This document shows, in pieces, positions 37,353 through 47,076 of a stretch of DNA of 64,000 bases. Location: assembly GCF_031082295.1 (NCBI RefSeq), contig NZ_JAVHLD010000001.1, positions 231,740-295,739 of the forward strand, given 5' to 3'. Made by a program: the position numbers and the translations under genes. The number at the start of each line of letters is the position of its first letter. Position 1 is the stretch's first letter. The notes under the pieces are model-generated. The model was not told where the DNA came from. It did not search any database and worked only from the letters and a program-made list of their open reading frames with translations. Source of the stretch: Humidesulfovibrio sp. GTDB taxonomy: Bacteria; Desulfobacterota; Desulfovibrionia; Desulfovibrionales; Desulfovibrionaceae.

Positions 37353-38918
37353 ATGCCCGCACGCCCCGGATCGCCACTGACGACAAAACCCGCCCGGCCG
37401 AGCGTTCTCGACGAACTGGGCCTGCGCAAGTCCCTGCCCGCCGGGCCTGGTGACTTCCGCACGCTTTGCGGGCCGGACCTCAACCACGCGGCTGCGGACA
37501 CGCTCTTCCTCGGCCTTGGCCCCGAGCCCGAGCGCCTGCCGGAGCTGTTTCCGGGCGTCCGGAGCGCACGCTACATCGAATGCCCGGAACTGGCGGCGCA
37601 GCTTGGCCCCGGTTGGCGCACCCGCATTCCCGCATCATTTGGCGAAGCCGATCCCGCGCAGCTCGCCGGACTTGCCAAGAACGGCGCGCGGCTCATTCTC
37701 TACGCCCCTGGCCCGCGCCTGTTCCCAAGTTTTTGGGGACCGCTCTTGGCCGGCGTCCAGGTGGGGCTGATCGCCAAGGCCCCTGCGCCGCGCCAGCGCC
37801 TGGCCTGGCTGCCCGGCGACGAGGGCGGGCTTTTGCGCATCGAACTGCGCGAGGCGCTTGAGGAACGGGGCTACGCCGTGCGTTTCACCGGCGACGCGGG
37901 CGTGGAGGACTTCCGCACCTTGCTGGCCGGGGGCGAATGCCCGGAGCTGATGCTGAGCGTGAATTTCAGCGGGCTGGACCCGCTGGGAGAGGCGTACCAT
38001 CTGCTCAAGGCCGCAGGCACGCGTGTGGCGGTCTGGTGCGTGGATACCCCCCTGCACCAGTTGAGTGGCCTCAAGTCCCGGTTCTGGCAGGAGCTGCCCT
38101 TCTTCGTCACTGACGCCTGGGCCGTGGAGCAATTGCAGAAGCTGGGCGCGGCGCAGGCCCTCCACCTGCCCCTTGCCGCCCGCAAGCGCGATCTGGAAAA
38201 CGCCCCGCGAGCGCCCTCCCCTGCCTGGGGCGACCTGGCCGGGCGGTTGGTGTTCGTTGGCCGCAGCGCCTTTCCCGGCAAGGACGGCTTTTTCGCGGGC
38301 TGCAGCCTGCCAGACGGTCTGTGGGCAGAGGCCCGCGGTCTGCTGGATCAGGGCCTGCCGCCGGGCTTCGACTGGTGGCTGGAACGACTGGGAATCAAGA
38401 CGCTCTGGCCGGGTGCGGAGGTCCGCCGCGCGGGTTTCTGCGCCGAGGAGACGGGCCGGGCCTGGCGCGCCCTGTGCCTGGGCCGAGCCCAGAAGGACCT
38501 GGGGCTGGTGACGGTGTTCGGTGACGAGGGTTGGCGGGAGCTGTTGCCGGAAATCACCGACCAGCGCGGCTTCGTGGACTACTACACGGCCCTGCCGGAG
38601 ATCGCCGCCAGCGCTGGCGCGAGCCTGAACCTGACCAACCCGCTTTTGCCCTGCGGCCTCACCCAGCGCCATTTCGACGTTTGGGCCTCCGGAGGGCTGC
38701 TGCTCTCCGACGCCACGCCGGGCCTCGGCATCTTCCCGGCCGAACTGACGCGCGAGGTCACCTTCCACGCTCCGGACGAGCTTGCCGCGCGCTTCCGAAC
38801 ACTCACCGGGTCCACTGCCCTGGCGACGGACCTGAAAAACGCCTGGCGCGCCGAACTGTTGCGCGCGCACACCTACGGACACAGGGTTGCCGAGGTTCTG
38901 GGGAGGCTGGGTCTCTAG
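37353..38918 (+). CDS. CgeB/DUF3880-type glycosyltransferase
   Basis: The 521-residue product begins at the ATG five bases after AAGGAG. Its layout matches proteins with an amino-terminal DUF3880-like Rossmann domain and a C-terminal CgeB-like GT-B domain. Visible pieces include VWCVDTPLH near residue 229, GRLVFVGRSAFPGKDGFF near residue 298, GASLNLTNPLLPCGLTQRHFDVWASGGLLLSD near residues 425-455 and the closing HTYGHRVAEVL. The NxxxPxGxxxRxFD-like motif supports the call. Such enzymes modify surface structures or flagellin in related bacteria. The substrate is unknown. Confidence 0.7.
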   Translation: MPARPGSPLTTKPARPSVLDELGLRKSLPAGPGDFRTLCGPDLNHAAADTLFLGLGPEPERLPELFPGVRSARYIECPELAAQLGPGWRTRIPASFGEADPAQLAGLAKNGARLILYAPGPRLFPSFWGPLLAGVQVGLIAKAPAPRQRLAWLPGDEGGLLRIELREALEERGYAVRFTGDAGVEDFRTLLAGGECPELMLSVNFSGLDPLGEAYHLLKAAGTRVAVWCVDTPLHQLSGLKSRFWQELPFFVTDAWAVEQLQKLGAAQALHLPLAARKRDLENAPRAPSPAWGDLAGRLVFVGRSAFPGKDGFFAGCSLPDGLWAEARGLLDQGLPPGFDWWLERLGIKTLWPGAEVRRAGFCAEETGRAWRALCLGRAQKDLGLVTVFGDEGWRELLPEITDQRGFVDYYTALPEIAASAGASLNLTNPLLPCGLTQRHFDVWASGGLLLSDATPGLGIFPAELTREVTFHAPDELAARFRTLTGSTALATDLKNAWRAELLRAHTYGHRVAEVLGRLGL

Positions 38919-38929
38919 GCGCCCGCCGC

Positions 38930-39109
38930 TCATCTCTCCGGGTGGTCCATCCTGACAGGGGTTGCCAGCCGGTCGAACTCCTCGCCGCCGTCGCTCCCTG
39001 GCTTCAGGGCCGCCTCCCTGGGCGTCAGGTTCTCCACGCTCGCCAACTGCACGATCTCCGTGGCCTTGCCGGAGCCGATGCCGGCCTCAGGGCCGCGCGC
39101 AGGCCGCAC
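38930..39109 (-). pseudogene. Possible coding remnant or small protein
   Basis: A 60-codon minus-strand frame from a GTG at 39109 shows a strongly G/C-ending third-codon pattern. It translates to EAGIGSGKATEIVQLASVEN and later EEFDRLATPVRMDHPER before TGA. There is no convincing ribosome site. The frame starts 25 bases after the next upstream minus-strand gene ends. I do not recognise the family. It may be the C-terminal remnant of a lost gene or a real small protein. Confidence 0.3.
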
Positions 39110-39133
39110 AGCGCCAAGCCAAGCCGTCCGGGA

Positions 39134-39568
39134 TCATTTCTCGAGCAGCGCCTTCACCCCGAAGTCCAGCGCCTGCAAGCGGAAGCCAGGCACCTCGAGG
39201 AGCGCCTTCTCGTCCACCTCGAGCAGTGCCAGATAGGCGGCGACATCGCTCGGATGCTGCAGCCCGGCCTTGCGCGTCTCGCGGTAATGGGCGGACAGAC
39301 GGGCCTCGATGGCGGAGGCCAGGCGGCCCGCCACGCCCTTGAACGCGGCGAGGTTCTCCAACTGGAGCGGCTGTTGCCGGACGGCCTTGCGCTCCCATAC
39401 GGGGGCAAAGCTGGCGAAGCTTTCCGGCACATCCTTCAACAGCACGGGCGCGACCTTGCGGTCGGCGATGGCCCCCACGGACCAGAGGGAGCGTTGCTGG
39501 CCCTTGCGGGCTTTGGCCTTGAGCCTGGCGCCGAGCTTGGCGTCACTGGTGGAGAACGGCGTGAGCAT
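39134..39568 (-). CDS. Conserved-looking hypothetical protein, basic and helical
   Basis: I do not recognise this 144-residue protein. The start is the ATG of MLTPFSTSDAKLG, with AAAGGAAG upstream. It is lysine- and alanine-rich and predicted mainly helical (VAGRLASAIEARLSAHYRET), with no signal peptide or membrane helix and no cysteine. It lies 47 bases downstream of two BON-domain genes on the same strand. Confidence 0.6.
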   Translation of the reverse strand: MLTPFSTSDAKLGARLKAKARKGQQRSLWSVGAIADRKVAPVLLKDVPESFASFAPVWERKAVRQQPLQLENLAAFKGVAGRLASAIEARLSAHYRETRKAGLQHPSDVAAYLALLEVDEKALLEVPGFRLQALDFGVKALLEK

Positions 39569-39615
39569 GCGGGCTTCCTTTGTGTTGTCGCCTGAAGATG
39601 CGCTCGTGCGAGCAG

Positions 39616-39918
39616 CTAATCCCTGTCCCATATCCAGATGCGGTTATCCACGGACTTCACACCGTCGATGCCCTTGGCGACCTCGATGATCCTCTGCATC
39701 TTGCTGTATTCATCGACAAAACCGCCGAGAATGACAACGCCCTCAAAGGTCTTCACGTCGATACGCGTGTTCTCTAGCGGGTTTTCCCGTATGAGCGCCT
39801 GGGTCACTGCGGCTGTTATTTCAAGGTCTCTGCCTGACTGCGCAGCAAAAAGGGAGGCGCAGAACGCCATCAGCATCAGCGCCACCATGAGCAACGCGGT
39901 CTTGGCGTGTCTGGCCAT
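39616..39918 (-). CDS. Exported BON-domain protein
   Basis: The 100-residue product starts with a signal peptide (MARHAKTALLMVALMLMAFC). One BON domain follows, with ITAAVTQALI, TRIDVKTFEGVVILGGFVD and VKSVDNRIWI. BON domains are linked to binding of membranes or phospholipids at the cell envelope. It lies 27 bases after a second BON gene and shares its core (IDVKTF-GVVILGGF), so the pair probably arose by duplication. Confidence 0.82.
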   Translation of the reverse strand: MARHAKTALLMVALMLMAFCASLFAAQSGRDLEITAAVTQALIRENPLENTRIDVKTFEGVVILGGFVDEYSKMQRIIEVAKGIDGVKSVDNRIWIWDRD

Positions 39919-39945
39919 AAGCCTCAGGCCGCGTGTACGCCGGGC

Positions 39946-40248
39946 CTAATGCCCCGAGCGGACGGAAATGCGGTTGTCCACGGACTTCACGCCGGGAATG
40001 GCGCTGGCGAGAGCCACCACCTGCGCCATCTGCTCATGTTCCCGGGTGAAGCCGCCGAGAATCACCACGCCGTCAAAAGTCTTGACGTCGATCTGGCTGG
40101 TGTTGAACCGGAAATCACCGAGGATGGCCGAATTGATGGCGGCGGTGATGGCCAGTTCGCTGGCCTTGCGCGCTGGGCGAAGACGCGTGAGGACCACGGC
40201 CACGACGACCACTGCGAGGAAGAGGAAAAAGCCTGTTTGCGCGTCCAT
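39946..40248 (-). CDS. Membrane-anchored BON-domain protein
   Basis: The 100-residue product has an amino-terminal membrane helix (GFFLFLAVVVVAVVLTRL) that looks like an anchor and not a cleaved signal. It is followed by a BON domain with ASELAITAAINSAI, QIDVKTFDGVVILGGFTRE and VKSVDNRISV. It is the upstream member of a tandem pair, and the two proteins are clearly paralogous. An envelope role is inferred from the family. Confidence 0.82.
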   Translation of the reverse strand: MDAQTGFFLFLAVVVVAVVLTRLRPARKASELAITAAINSAILGDFRFNTSQIDVKTFDGVVILGGFTREHEQMAQVVALASAIPGVKSVDNRISVRSGH

Positions 40249-40396
40249 GCCTGCCCGGTTGGCCCTTTCGCTATGCGGCTCGGCGCGAGCCGCCTGCTGG
40301 TTTTGCTCGGCCCATCACATCCGCCAAGGGCTGGGCGCTCCAGAGCGTCCACACCCCGAGCGTTCCCTGACGCACCAGGCCAGACCGAGACCGGTG

Positions 40397-42280
40397 CTAG
40401 CCCAGCATGCGCAGCCCGTACTTTTCGAAGAGCAGGCTCTGGAACTCGGCGGTGAGCTTGAAGGCGGAACGCAAACGTTCCCGCTCCATTGCGCCGAGGC
40501 TGTCGGGGCGGATGTCGTTGTCCAGCGGCAAGCCCTGGCGCAGGCGCGCGGCCTGGGTGCGCATGCGCAGCGTCTGCAGGAAGTCGTAGGCGTCGCACAG
40601 TCCCTCGGCCAGGGGCACGGAGAGCGCCTCGGTGCGGTGCAGCAGGCGCAGACGGGCGCAGGTGCCGGTCTCGGCCAGGCCGTGGTCCAGGGCCAGGGTC
40701 TTCACACCCTGGGTGATGGGGAAGACCCCGCCACGCTTGATGTCGAGGCAGCCCCGGCCTTCCTCGTCCTTCTTGACCGAGAACTGGCCGAACAGCCCCA
40801 GCGGCGGACTGAAGCGCACGGCCTCGCGCGCCATGTATTTGAGCAGCACCGAACTCTTGCGCAGGCATTTCGTCATGGCCTCGCGCAGGCGCACGGGCAG
40901 GCCGCCGTTGCCGGCCCCCGGCACCTGCACGGCGCGCATGTCGCACAACAGCGAGGCCTTCAGGATGCCCTCGGCATCGGGCCTGTCGGCGATGGAGTCG
41001 AAGAGGTCGAGCCAGCCGTCAAGGCTTTTGCGCCAGTCCGGGTTGTCCATCATGATGCGGTTCTTGCACGGCGGGAAGCCCACATCCAGAAACATTTGGG
41101 TCAAGCGCTCGCCAAGGCGTGCGAAGTAGTCCTCGACCTCCGGCCCGCTGCCCTCGTACGCAAGGGCCAAGTCCTGGTCCGTCGCCAGGAACTGCTCGCG
41201 CCGCCCCTGGCTGCCCAGCACCAGCACGGCGTGGGCCGCGGGCGCGGGGCCGAGCTCTGTGAGGACCATCTCCCAAGCCCGGGCCATGATGCGGTCGTGC
41301 ATCTCGCTGATGAGGCGGCCCACTGCGTCGCTCGCGATGCCCTCGGCAACGCTGCGTCCGGCCATGCGGTGCAGGCGCTGGAAGGTCCGGGTCAGGTGCT
41401 CCGGGTTTGTCGCCGCGGCGATTTCCGAGGCCAGAGCCAGCGGGCTCTCCCCGCGCGCGGAAAGCATGTCGCGCTCGCCGAGCACGCCCGCAGGCACGCC
41501 GGAAAGGTCGAGCAGCACCAGGCGGCGAATGCCGTGGTGCACCATGCGCGAAAAAGCCTCGATGAGCAGCTCCTCCGGCCCGGCCGTCACGAGGCCGGGG
41601 GTCATCACCTCCGTCACGGGGAGGGCTTCGGCGTTCTGCCCGGCGGCCACGACCTTGGCCAGCACGTCGCGCTCGGTCAAGATGCCCAGCACGCTCCCCT
41701 CCCCGGTGCGCACCAGGGCCGCGGTGGCCTGGGCATTGGCCATGTCGCGGGCAGCCTGGGCCACGCTCGTGGAAGACTCCACGAACACCGGGACCGGGCA
41801 GGCCACATCGCCCACGCGCAAGCGCATGAAGGGGTCCGGGCCGGGCTGGCAGGACTGGCTCTTGGCTCGCTCCGCCGCGTCGGCCAGGCCGACGGCCCGC
41901 GAGATGAGCGCGCGCGAAAAGAGCTCGTCGCCCATGAGGCGGCTCAGCGCGTCCAGCGGGATGAGGATGACCTCGGAGGGTTCGGCCGCGCGGACGTCCC
42001 AGAGCCCTGTGCCCGCGCCCTGGCCGGAAGGCAGCACCGCCTCGCAGCCCAGCATGTCGCCCGGCAGGAGCGTCAGCGCCAGGCACTGGGCGTACGTGGC
42101 CTCAAGCGAGCCGGAGCGCACCACGCAGGCGGCGTCGGGGATGGTCCCGGCGGTCAGGATCTCCTCGCCAGCGGCCAGGTGCCTGGAGGAAAAAGAGTCT
42201 CCCTCCGACCCCAGCAGGCGCTGGGGAAGGAGGGAGAACGGAAGTGCAACCTTGAGAAAGGAGACTATTGCTTCATTCAT
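40397..42280 (-). CDS. DUF294 putative nucleotidyltransferase with cNMP-like and CBS domains
   Basis: The 627-residue product has a cyclic-nucleotide-binding-like domain (about residues 25-135) and a CBS pair (about 155-285; [13 protein letters not shown] and GVLGERDML). The DUF294 nucleotidyltransferase core ([20 protein letters not shown] near residue 350) follows, then a helical C-terminal substrate-binding domain. The GSxGRxE and DxD-type motif is intact. The gene overlaps the actP stop by four bases. Such proteins commonly accompany acetate/solute symporters and are thought to regulate them. Confidence 0.85.
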   Translation of the reverse strand: MNEAIVSFLKVALPFSLLPQRLLGSEGDSFSSRHLAAGEEILTAGTIPDAACVVRSGSLEATYAQCLALTLLPGDMLGCEAVLPSGQGAGTGLWDVRAAEPSEVILIPLDALSRLMGDELFSRALISRAVGLADAAERAKSQSCQPGPDPFMRLRVGDVACPVPVFVESSTSVAQAARDMANAQATAALVRTGEGSVLGILTERDVLAKVVAAGQNAEALPVTEVMTPGLVTAGPEELLIEAFSRMVHHGIRRLVLLDLSGVPAGVLGERDMLSARGESPLALASEIAAATNPEHLTRTFQRLHRMAGRSVAEGIASDAVGRLISEMHDRIMARAWEMVLTELGPAPAAHAVLVLGSQGRREQFLATDQDLALAYEGSGPEVEDYFARLGERLTQMFLDVGFPPCKNRIMMDNPDWRKSLDGWLDLFDSIADRPDAEGILKASLLCDMRAVQVPGAGNGGLPVRLREAMTKCLRKSSVLLKYMAREAVRFSPPLGLFGQFSVKKDEEGRGCLDIKRGGVFPITQGVKTLALDHGLAETGTCARLRLLHRTEALSVPLAEGLCDAYDFLQTLRMRTQAARLRQGLPLDNDIRPDSLGAMERERLRSAFKLTAEFQSLLFEKYGLRMLG

Positions 42281-43824
42281 TCCACGCTCACGCCGAGATA
42301 GTTGCGGACCTTCTGTTCAGGGTACAACGTTTCGGCGCGTTCGTCACGCTTAATCATGGAGCCGATCCAGCCGGCGATGAAAGCCCCAGTCATGGAGATG
42401 AGCGCAGGGTTCTTCAAGGGGAAGATGGCCGTGGGGTTGTGCAGGACGCTCACCCACACGGTGGGGCTGATGACGATGAGCACCACGGCCAGGGTCGTGC
42501 CGGTGACGATGGAGAACACCGCGCCCAGCGTGCTGAACTTGCGCCACATGATGGACATCAAAAGGGCCGGGAAGTTGGCGCTGGCGGCGATGGCAAAGGC
42601 CAAGCCCACCATGAAGGCCACGTTCTGGCCCTTGAACACCAGGCCGAGCACCACGGCCAGCACGCCGAGGCAGAGGGTGGCGATCTTGGCCACGCGCACC
42701 TCTTCCTGCTCATTGGCCTTGCCGCCGCGGAACACGTTCACATAGAGGTCGTGAGACAAGGTGGTGGCGCCGGCGAGGGTGAGCCCGGCCACCACGGCGA
42801 GGATGGTGGCGAAGGCCACGGCCGCGATGAAGCCGAGGAACACGGTGCCGCCGGTGACTTCAGCCAGGAGCAGCGCAGCCATGTTGCCGCCCTTGTCCAT
42901 GTTGGAGATCACGTCCTGCCCCACGAGGACCATGGCGCCGAAGCCGATGATGAAGGTCAGGATGTAGAAGAAGCCGATGAAGCCGGTGGCCACGAACACG
43001 GACTTGCGGGCGGCCTTGGCGTCGGGCACGGTGTAGAAGCGCATGAGGATGTGCGGAAGGCCGGCCGTGCCGAACATGAGCGCCAGGCCCAAGGAGATGG
43101 CGTCCCAGGGGTTGGACACGAGCCCGCCGGGGGCCAGCACCTTGTCGCCGTACTTGGCCTGGGCCGCGGCGAAGAGCTCCACGGGATTGTAGTTGAACTT
43201 GGCCAGCACGAACGCTACGAGCACGGTGGCGCCGGAGAGGAGCAGCACGGCCTTGATGATCTGCACCCAGGTGGTGGCGAGCATGCCGCCGAAGAGCACG
43301 TAGCAGATCATGACCGCGCCCACGAACACGATGGCGATTTCATACTTCAGTCCGAACACCATGTGGATGAGCGCACCGGAGCCCACCATCTGCGCGATGA
43401 GGTAGAAGCACACCGTCATGAGCGAGCCGACGCTGGCCGCGATGCGGACGGGCTTCTGGCTCAGGCGGTAGGCCACCACGTCGGCGAAGGTGTACTTGCC
43501 GAGGTTGCGCAGAGGCTCCGCGATGAGGAACATGATGATGGGCCAGCCCACGAGGAAGCCGATGGAGTAGATCAGCCCGTCGTAGCCCTTGAGGGACACG
43601 AGTCCGGCGATGCCGAGGAAGCTCGCGGCGCTCATGTAGTCGCCCGCCAGGGCCAGGCCGTTCTGGAAGCCGGAGATGCCGCCTCCCGCCGCGTAGAAGT
43701 CGGCGGTGGTCTTGGACTTCTTGGCCGCGAAATAGGTGATGAACATCGTTCCTGTAATAAAGAGGAAGAAGAACAGGATGGAGGTGATGTTCGGTTGCCC
43801 GATCGTCGTGGTGAACTGATCCAT
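42277..43824 (-). CDS. actP: Sodium:solute symporter, ActP-type cation/acetate symporter
   Basis: The 515-residue membrane protein belongs to the sodium:solute symporter family. It has [20 protein letters not shown] at the first helix, [29 protein letters not shown] near residues 40-65 (the [12 protein letters not shown] sodium motif of acetate permeases) and [21 protein letters not shown] near residue 255. Acetate or a related short-chain acid is the likely substrate. It is flanked by yjcH upstream and the DUF294 regulator downstream, all overlapping or nearly so. Confidence 0.88.
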   Translation of the reverse strand: MDQFTTTIGQPNITSILFFFLFITGTMFITYFAAKKSKTTADFYAAGGGISGFQNGLALAGDYMSAASFLGIAGLVSLKGYDGLIYSIGFLVGWPIIMFLIAEPLRNLGKYTFADVVAYRLSQKPVRIAASVGSLMTVCFYLIAQMVGSGALIHMVFGLKYEIAIVFVGAVMICYVLFGGMLATTWVQIIKAVLLLSGATVLVAFVLAKFNYNPVELFAAAQAKYGDKVLAPGGLVSNPWDAISLGLALMFGTAGLPHILMRFYTVPDAKAARKSVFVATGFIGFFYILTFIIGFGAMVLVGQDVISNMDKGGNMAALLLAEVTGGTVFLGFIAAVAFATILAVVAGLTLAGATTLSHDLYVNVFRGGKANEQEEVRVAKIATLCLGVLAVVLGLVFKGQNVAFMVGLAFAIAASANFPALLMSIMWRKFSTLGAVFSIVTGTTLAVVLIVISPTVWVSVLHNPTAIFPLKNPALISMTGAFIAGWIGSMIKRDERAETLYPEQKVRNYLGVSVE

Positions 43825-43826
43825 GT

Positions 43827-44132
43827 TTAGTTCCTCCTCAAGCTCTGCCGGATGGCGTTCACGGCGCTGTCGTATTTGTCATTGGCCCAGTACACGTAGA
43901 TTCCGGTGAGCCCCCAGGCCAGAACGATGACGAAGAGGCCGATGGGGATGCCCACGCTCAGACCGTCCGTGATCAAGCCGCCAAGCGTGCCCTTGTCAAA
44001 GGCCAGCACAAGGATGAAGCCGAAATACACTCCAAGCATGATGATGGACAGAACTGCCGAGACGGACCATTGCTTTGCGACCAGCGCCTTGAATTCTGGC
44101 GTGTTGATGATGGCTTCCGGGTCTTTGTTCAT
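43827..44132 (-). CDS. DUF4212/DUF485-type membrane protein (YjcH-like)
   Basis: The start is the ATG of [20 protein letters not shown], with AGGGGGG upstream. The 101-residue product has two membrane helices ([39 protein letters not shown]). It ends in the charged [15 protein letters not shown]. Small subunits of this kind nearly always precede actP-type symporters, and the next gene starts two bases later. Confidence 0.88.
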   Translation of the reverse strand: MNKDPEAIINTPEFKALVAKQWSVSAVLSIIMLGVYFGFILVLAFDKGTLGGLITDGLSVGIPIGLFVIVLAWGLTGIYVYWANDKYDSAVNAIRQSLRRN

Positions 44133-44438
44133 GAGGCCCCCCTCTGGTTGACGTTGTCTGCGCTTGATGCCTTCGGACCACCCATGGCCACGTGCGCTGT
44201 CTTCGAGAAAAGCTGTAAAGCACAAAATCCCGAATACGCCATCGCATTTCGTCGAGCGGTGCAATTCCTGCGGTGAGCACACCCACAGGCCAGATGAACA
44301 CTCACCTGTGATATTATACCGTTCACCGGCAGCCCGCATCGGCAAGCGGAGCGGAACGGAAGCTGTCAGCAGTCCCGTAATCGCCATCGGCAGGCTTTTT
44401 GCTTCAGCATCGGCGATGAAAATTCTGCCGGAGCGCCG
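44133..44438. other. Divergent intergenic region between the yjcH-actP operon and a glycosyltransferase gene
   Basis: No gene is supported in these 306 bases. On the minus strand, TATAAT at 44313-44318 is a perfect -10 box, but it has no good -35 at the right distance, so an activator-dependent promoter for yjcH is possible. I see no terminator or riboswitch. CACACCCACAGG near 44277-44288 is the only notable local repeat. Confidence 0.4.
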
Positions 44439-46049
44439 ATGAACGTGCTTGTGATGAACATGACCCGACTGGGCGATCTGCTCCAGTCACAGCCGACCGT
44501 GGCCGGACTCAAGGCCCAGGGCCACCGCGTGGCCTTGGCCTGCCTGGAGAACTTCGCCCCGGCGGCAACGCTCATGCAGGGGGTGGACGCGCTGTTCCCG
44601 TTCCCCGGCGCACGCCTGCTGGCCCGGCTGGACCAGGATTGGCGGCTGGCCCTGGCCGCATACCGCGAAGCCACCGACCGCGTCCGCAACGAGTTTGCGC
44701 CGGACCTCGTCATCAACCTGACGCCCTCGGAGCCCGCGCGGCTCCTGGCCATGTCCCTCGGCGCGACCGAACTGCGCGGCTTTGCCCTGGACGACCACGG
44801 CTTCAACGCCGACACCAGTTCCTGGGCGGCTTTCCTGCAGCTCGCCTCCACGACGCGCGGCGCCAGCCCATTTAATATTGTTGATGTGTTCCGGCGCATC
44901 GCCGGGGCTTGCGGTCCCGCGAACCAGAGCCTCGACTTCGGGCTGCGCGGCCCCACAGAGTCGGCGCGCGACGAGGCGCTGAACCTGCTCCGAAAGGAAC
45001 TTCCCGCCGCTCCGGCCAAAGGCTACGTGGCCCTGCAACTCGGCGCGTCCGAGGAACGCAGGCGCTGGCCCGTTGCTCATTTTGCCCAGGTCGCCCGCGG
45101 GCTCTCGCAGGCCGGGCATATCCCGGTGCTGGTGGGCACAGCCGGGGAAAAACCCCTCGGCCAGCGCCTGCGCGACCAGCTTGGTACGTCCGGCGCCTCA
45201 GTCCCGGTCATCGACCTCATGGGCGCAACGGATCTGCCCACCCTGGCCGCAGTGCTGTCGGCCTGCCGCCTGCTCGTCACCAACGACACGGGCACCATGC
45301 ATCTTGCGGCGGGGCTCGGCGTGCCCTGTCTGGCGATTTTCCTGGCCACGGCCCAGCCCTGGGACACCGGCCCGTACCTGCCCGGCTCAGTCTGCCTGGA
45401 GCCGGACCTGCCCTGCCACCCCTGCGCCTTCGGTCGGCAATGCCCGCACCAGGACACCGGGACCGAGGCCTGCCGCAAGGCCATCGCCGCACAGACCGTG
45501 CTCGGCCTGGCCCTGGAGCAGCTCAGAGACGTGATCACCGCCACGGGCTCCGACGCTCCAGGCGGCGCAAGAATATGGCGCACGGTGGCCGGGGACGACG
45601 GGCTCATGGACCTGGCCTCCCTTTCCGGCCATGAACAGGACGACCGCACGCGGCTCATCCGCCTCCAGCGCGAGTTGTATCGTCGATATCTTGACGGAAA
45701 CTCACTCGAGGGCTCGGCATACCCTGCCGGACTATCGCCCGAGGGAGCCGCCCCCCTGTCGAGCGCCCTTGGCGCGGCCTCGGAATTCCTGTTCCTGCTG
45801 GAACGCCAAGGACAGCTCCTTGGGCGTGAGCCGCTCAAGTCCGTCAAGGGAAAGTTCCTGGCCACCTGGCAGCGCGTGCAAAGCGCCCTGGGCGCCGACC
45901 AACGACTGACAATGCTTTCCTCTCTTTGGATGTTTGAGAGCGAACGGCCCGGCCTGGACATGCCTGACATCATCTCTCTTATTACGCGATTCCGTGCACT
46001 TATAGACGAACTCAAAAAATGCGTCGACGCTGGCACGAACCCTGCATGA
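44439..46049 (+). CDS. Family 9 glycosyltransferase (heptosyltransferase-like) with helical extension
   Basis: The 536-residue product begins MNVLVMNMTRLGDLLQSQPT, the GT9 amino-terminal motif. It has LQLGASEERRRWPVAHFAQV near residue 195 and NDTGTMHLAAGLGVPCLAIF near residue 285, the family's donor-binding region. Residues about 370-536 are an extra, mainly helical part not found in RfaF or RfaC. The next two genes on this strand are small helical proteins, so a role in modifying an envelope or flagellar target is possible. The substrate is unknown. Confidence 0.82.
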   Translation: MNVLVMNMTRLGDLLQSQPTVAGLKAQGHRVALACLENFAPAATLMQGVDALFPFPGARLLARLDQDWRLALAAYREATDRVRNEFAPDLVINLTPSEPARLLAMSLGATELRGFALDDHGFNADTSSWAAFLQLASTTRGASPFNIVDVFRRIAGACGPANQSLDFGLRGPTESARDEALNLLRKELPAAPAKGYVALQLGASEERRRWPVAHFAQVARGLSQAGHIPVLVGTAGEKPLGQRLRDQLGTSGASVPVIDLMGATDLPTLAAVLSACRLLVTNDTGTMHLAAGLGVPCLAIFLATAQPWDTGPYLPGSVCLEPDLPCHPCAFGRQCPHQDTGTEACRKAIAAQTVLGLALEQLRDVITATGSDAPGGARIWRTVAGDDGLMDLASLSGHEQDDRTRLIRLQRELYRRYLDGNSLEGSAYPAGLSPEGAAPLSSALGAASEFLFLLERQGQLLGREPLKSVKGKFLATWQRVQSALGADQRLTMLSSLWMFESERPGLDMPDIISLITRFRALIDELKKCVDAGTNPA

Positions 46050-46099
46050 AAGGTGCAGACCAGTCAAAAGATCACAACGCTGAACCCAAGGAGGGGCAC

Positions 46100-46705
46100 A
46101 TGCTGCTCATAGACGGACAGAAAAGCGATATGGATTTCGCAGGATTCACCAACCTGGATCAGGTGTTCATCAAGGTCATGGAAGACGGCCTGCTCAACGA
46201 CCGTGTCGTTACCGACGTGTTCGTCAATGACGAGCCCTTCTCCGAGATTTACCCGCACCAGGCCGAGGACATCGACATCACCGACCTCAAGAGCGTCGAG
46301 ATCCGCACCATGCCCGTGGGCGAAGTGGCCGTGGAGATCACCCGCGAGCTCTACAAGGTCGTGACCCTCATGGGCGAAGGCGCCACCCGCGTGGCAGAGC
46401 TGTTCCGCCAGGCCGACGACGCCGAGGCGCTGGAAACCTATCAGGACCTGGTGGACGTGACCCGCGACTTCATCGGCATGATCAGCACCCTTCGCGGCGA
46501 ATTCGCCCTGAAGGACTACCGCGAGTTCATGGAGGCCAGCGACCAGCTCTCCACCCTGTTCGGGGAAATGACCTCGGTCATGGGCAACGAGGACTGGATC
46601 CTCCTGGCCGATCTGCTGGAATACGAGTTCCTGCCCGCGGTGAACCGCTGGAAGAAGGTCGTCGCGCAGCTGCGCGAGGACGTCCGGGCATCCGGAAAGG
46701 AGTAG
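46100..46705 (+). CDS. Acidic helical protein of unknown function
   Basis: I do not recognise this 201-residue protein. The ATG of MLLIDGQKSDMDF has AAGGAGGGG upstream; the frame is open earlier but overlaps the glycosyltransferase gene. The first 75 residues look like a beta-rich domain (DQVFIKVMEDGLLNDRVVTD). The rest is helical and acidic. It has no signal peptide or membrane helix. It is followed after two bases by another small helical gene. The pair resembles chaperone-like flagellar proteins in general form only. Confidence 0.75.
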   Translation: MLLIDGQKSDMDFAGFTNLDQVFIKVMEDGLLNDRVVTDVFVNDEPFSEIYPHQAEDIDITDLKSVEIRTMPVGEVAVEITRELYKVVTLMGEGATRVAELFRQADDAEALETYQDLVDVTRDFIGMISTLRGEFALKDYREFMEASDQLSTLFGEMTSVMGNEDWILLADLLEYEFLPAVNRWKKVVAQLREDVRASGKE

Positions 46706-46707
46706 CC

Positions 46708-47076
46708 ATGCACGCGGCCCTCATCCTGCTCGACCAGGCCATTGAGATGGGGAACCAGGAGCTGGCCCACCTCGCCGCCGGCGAAGTGGACAAGGCCGAA
46801 GAAGTGGCTTTCGGCCGTGACGGGGTCATAACCCAGGCCCTGGCCGAGGACACCCTGGGCGCCCCGGAAGGGGAATGCCTGGACACGCTTGTGGCCAAAC
46901 TGGAGGAGCTGAAATCCCTCCAGGCCAAGATCATCGACGAGGCCACGCGCCTGCGCAAATCCATGGGACAGGAGATCATGCGCGCCGGCCAGGAGCAGAA
47001 GCGGCACCAGGGCTATGGCAGGGCCGTGCGCCCCACCCCTCGCATCCGCAGCTCCTTCATCAGCAGAAGCAGCTAG
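46708..47076 (+). CDS. Small helical protein, FlgN/FliT-like in form
   Basis: The 122-residue product is almost all helix (LDTLVAKLEELKSLQAKIID) with a basic, arginine-rich tail (RAVRPTPRIRSSFISRSS). Its size and helical pattern resemble flagellar export chaperones such as FlgN, but I see no diagnostic motif. It starts two bases after the preceding gene, so the two are coupled. Its last four bases overlap the convergent ABC gene. Confidence 0.65.
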   Translation: MHAALILLDQAIEMGNQELAHLAAGEVDKAEEVAFGRDGVITQALAEDTLGAPEGECLDTLVAKLEELKSLQAKIIDEATRLRKSMGQEIMRAGQEQKRHQGYGRAVRPTPRIRSSFISRSS

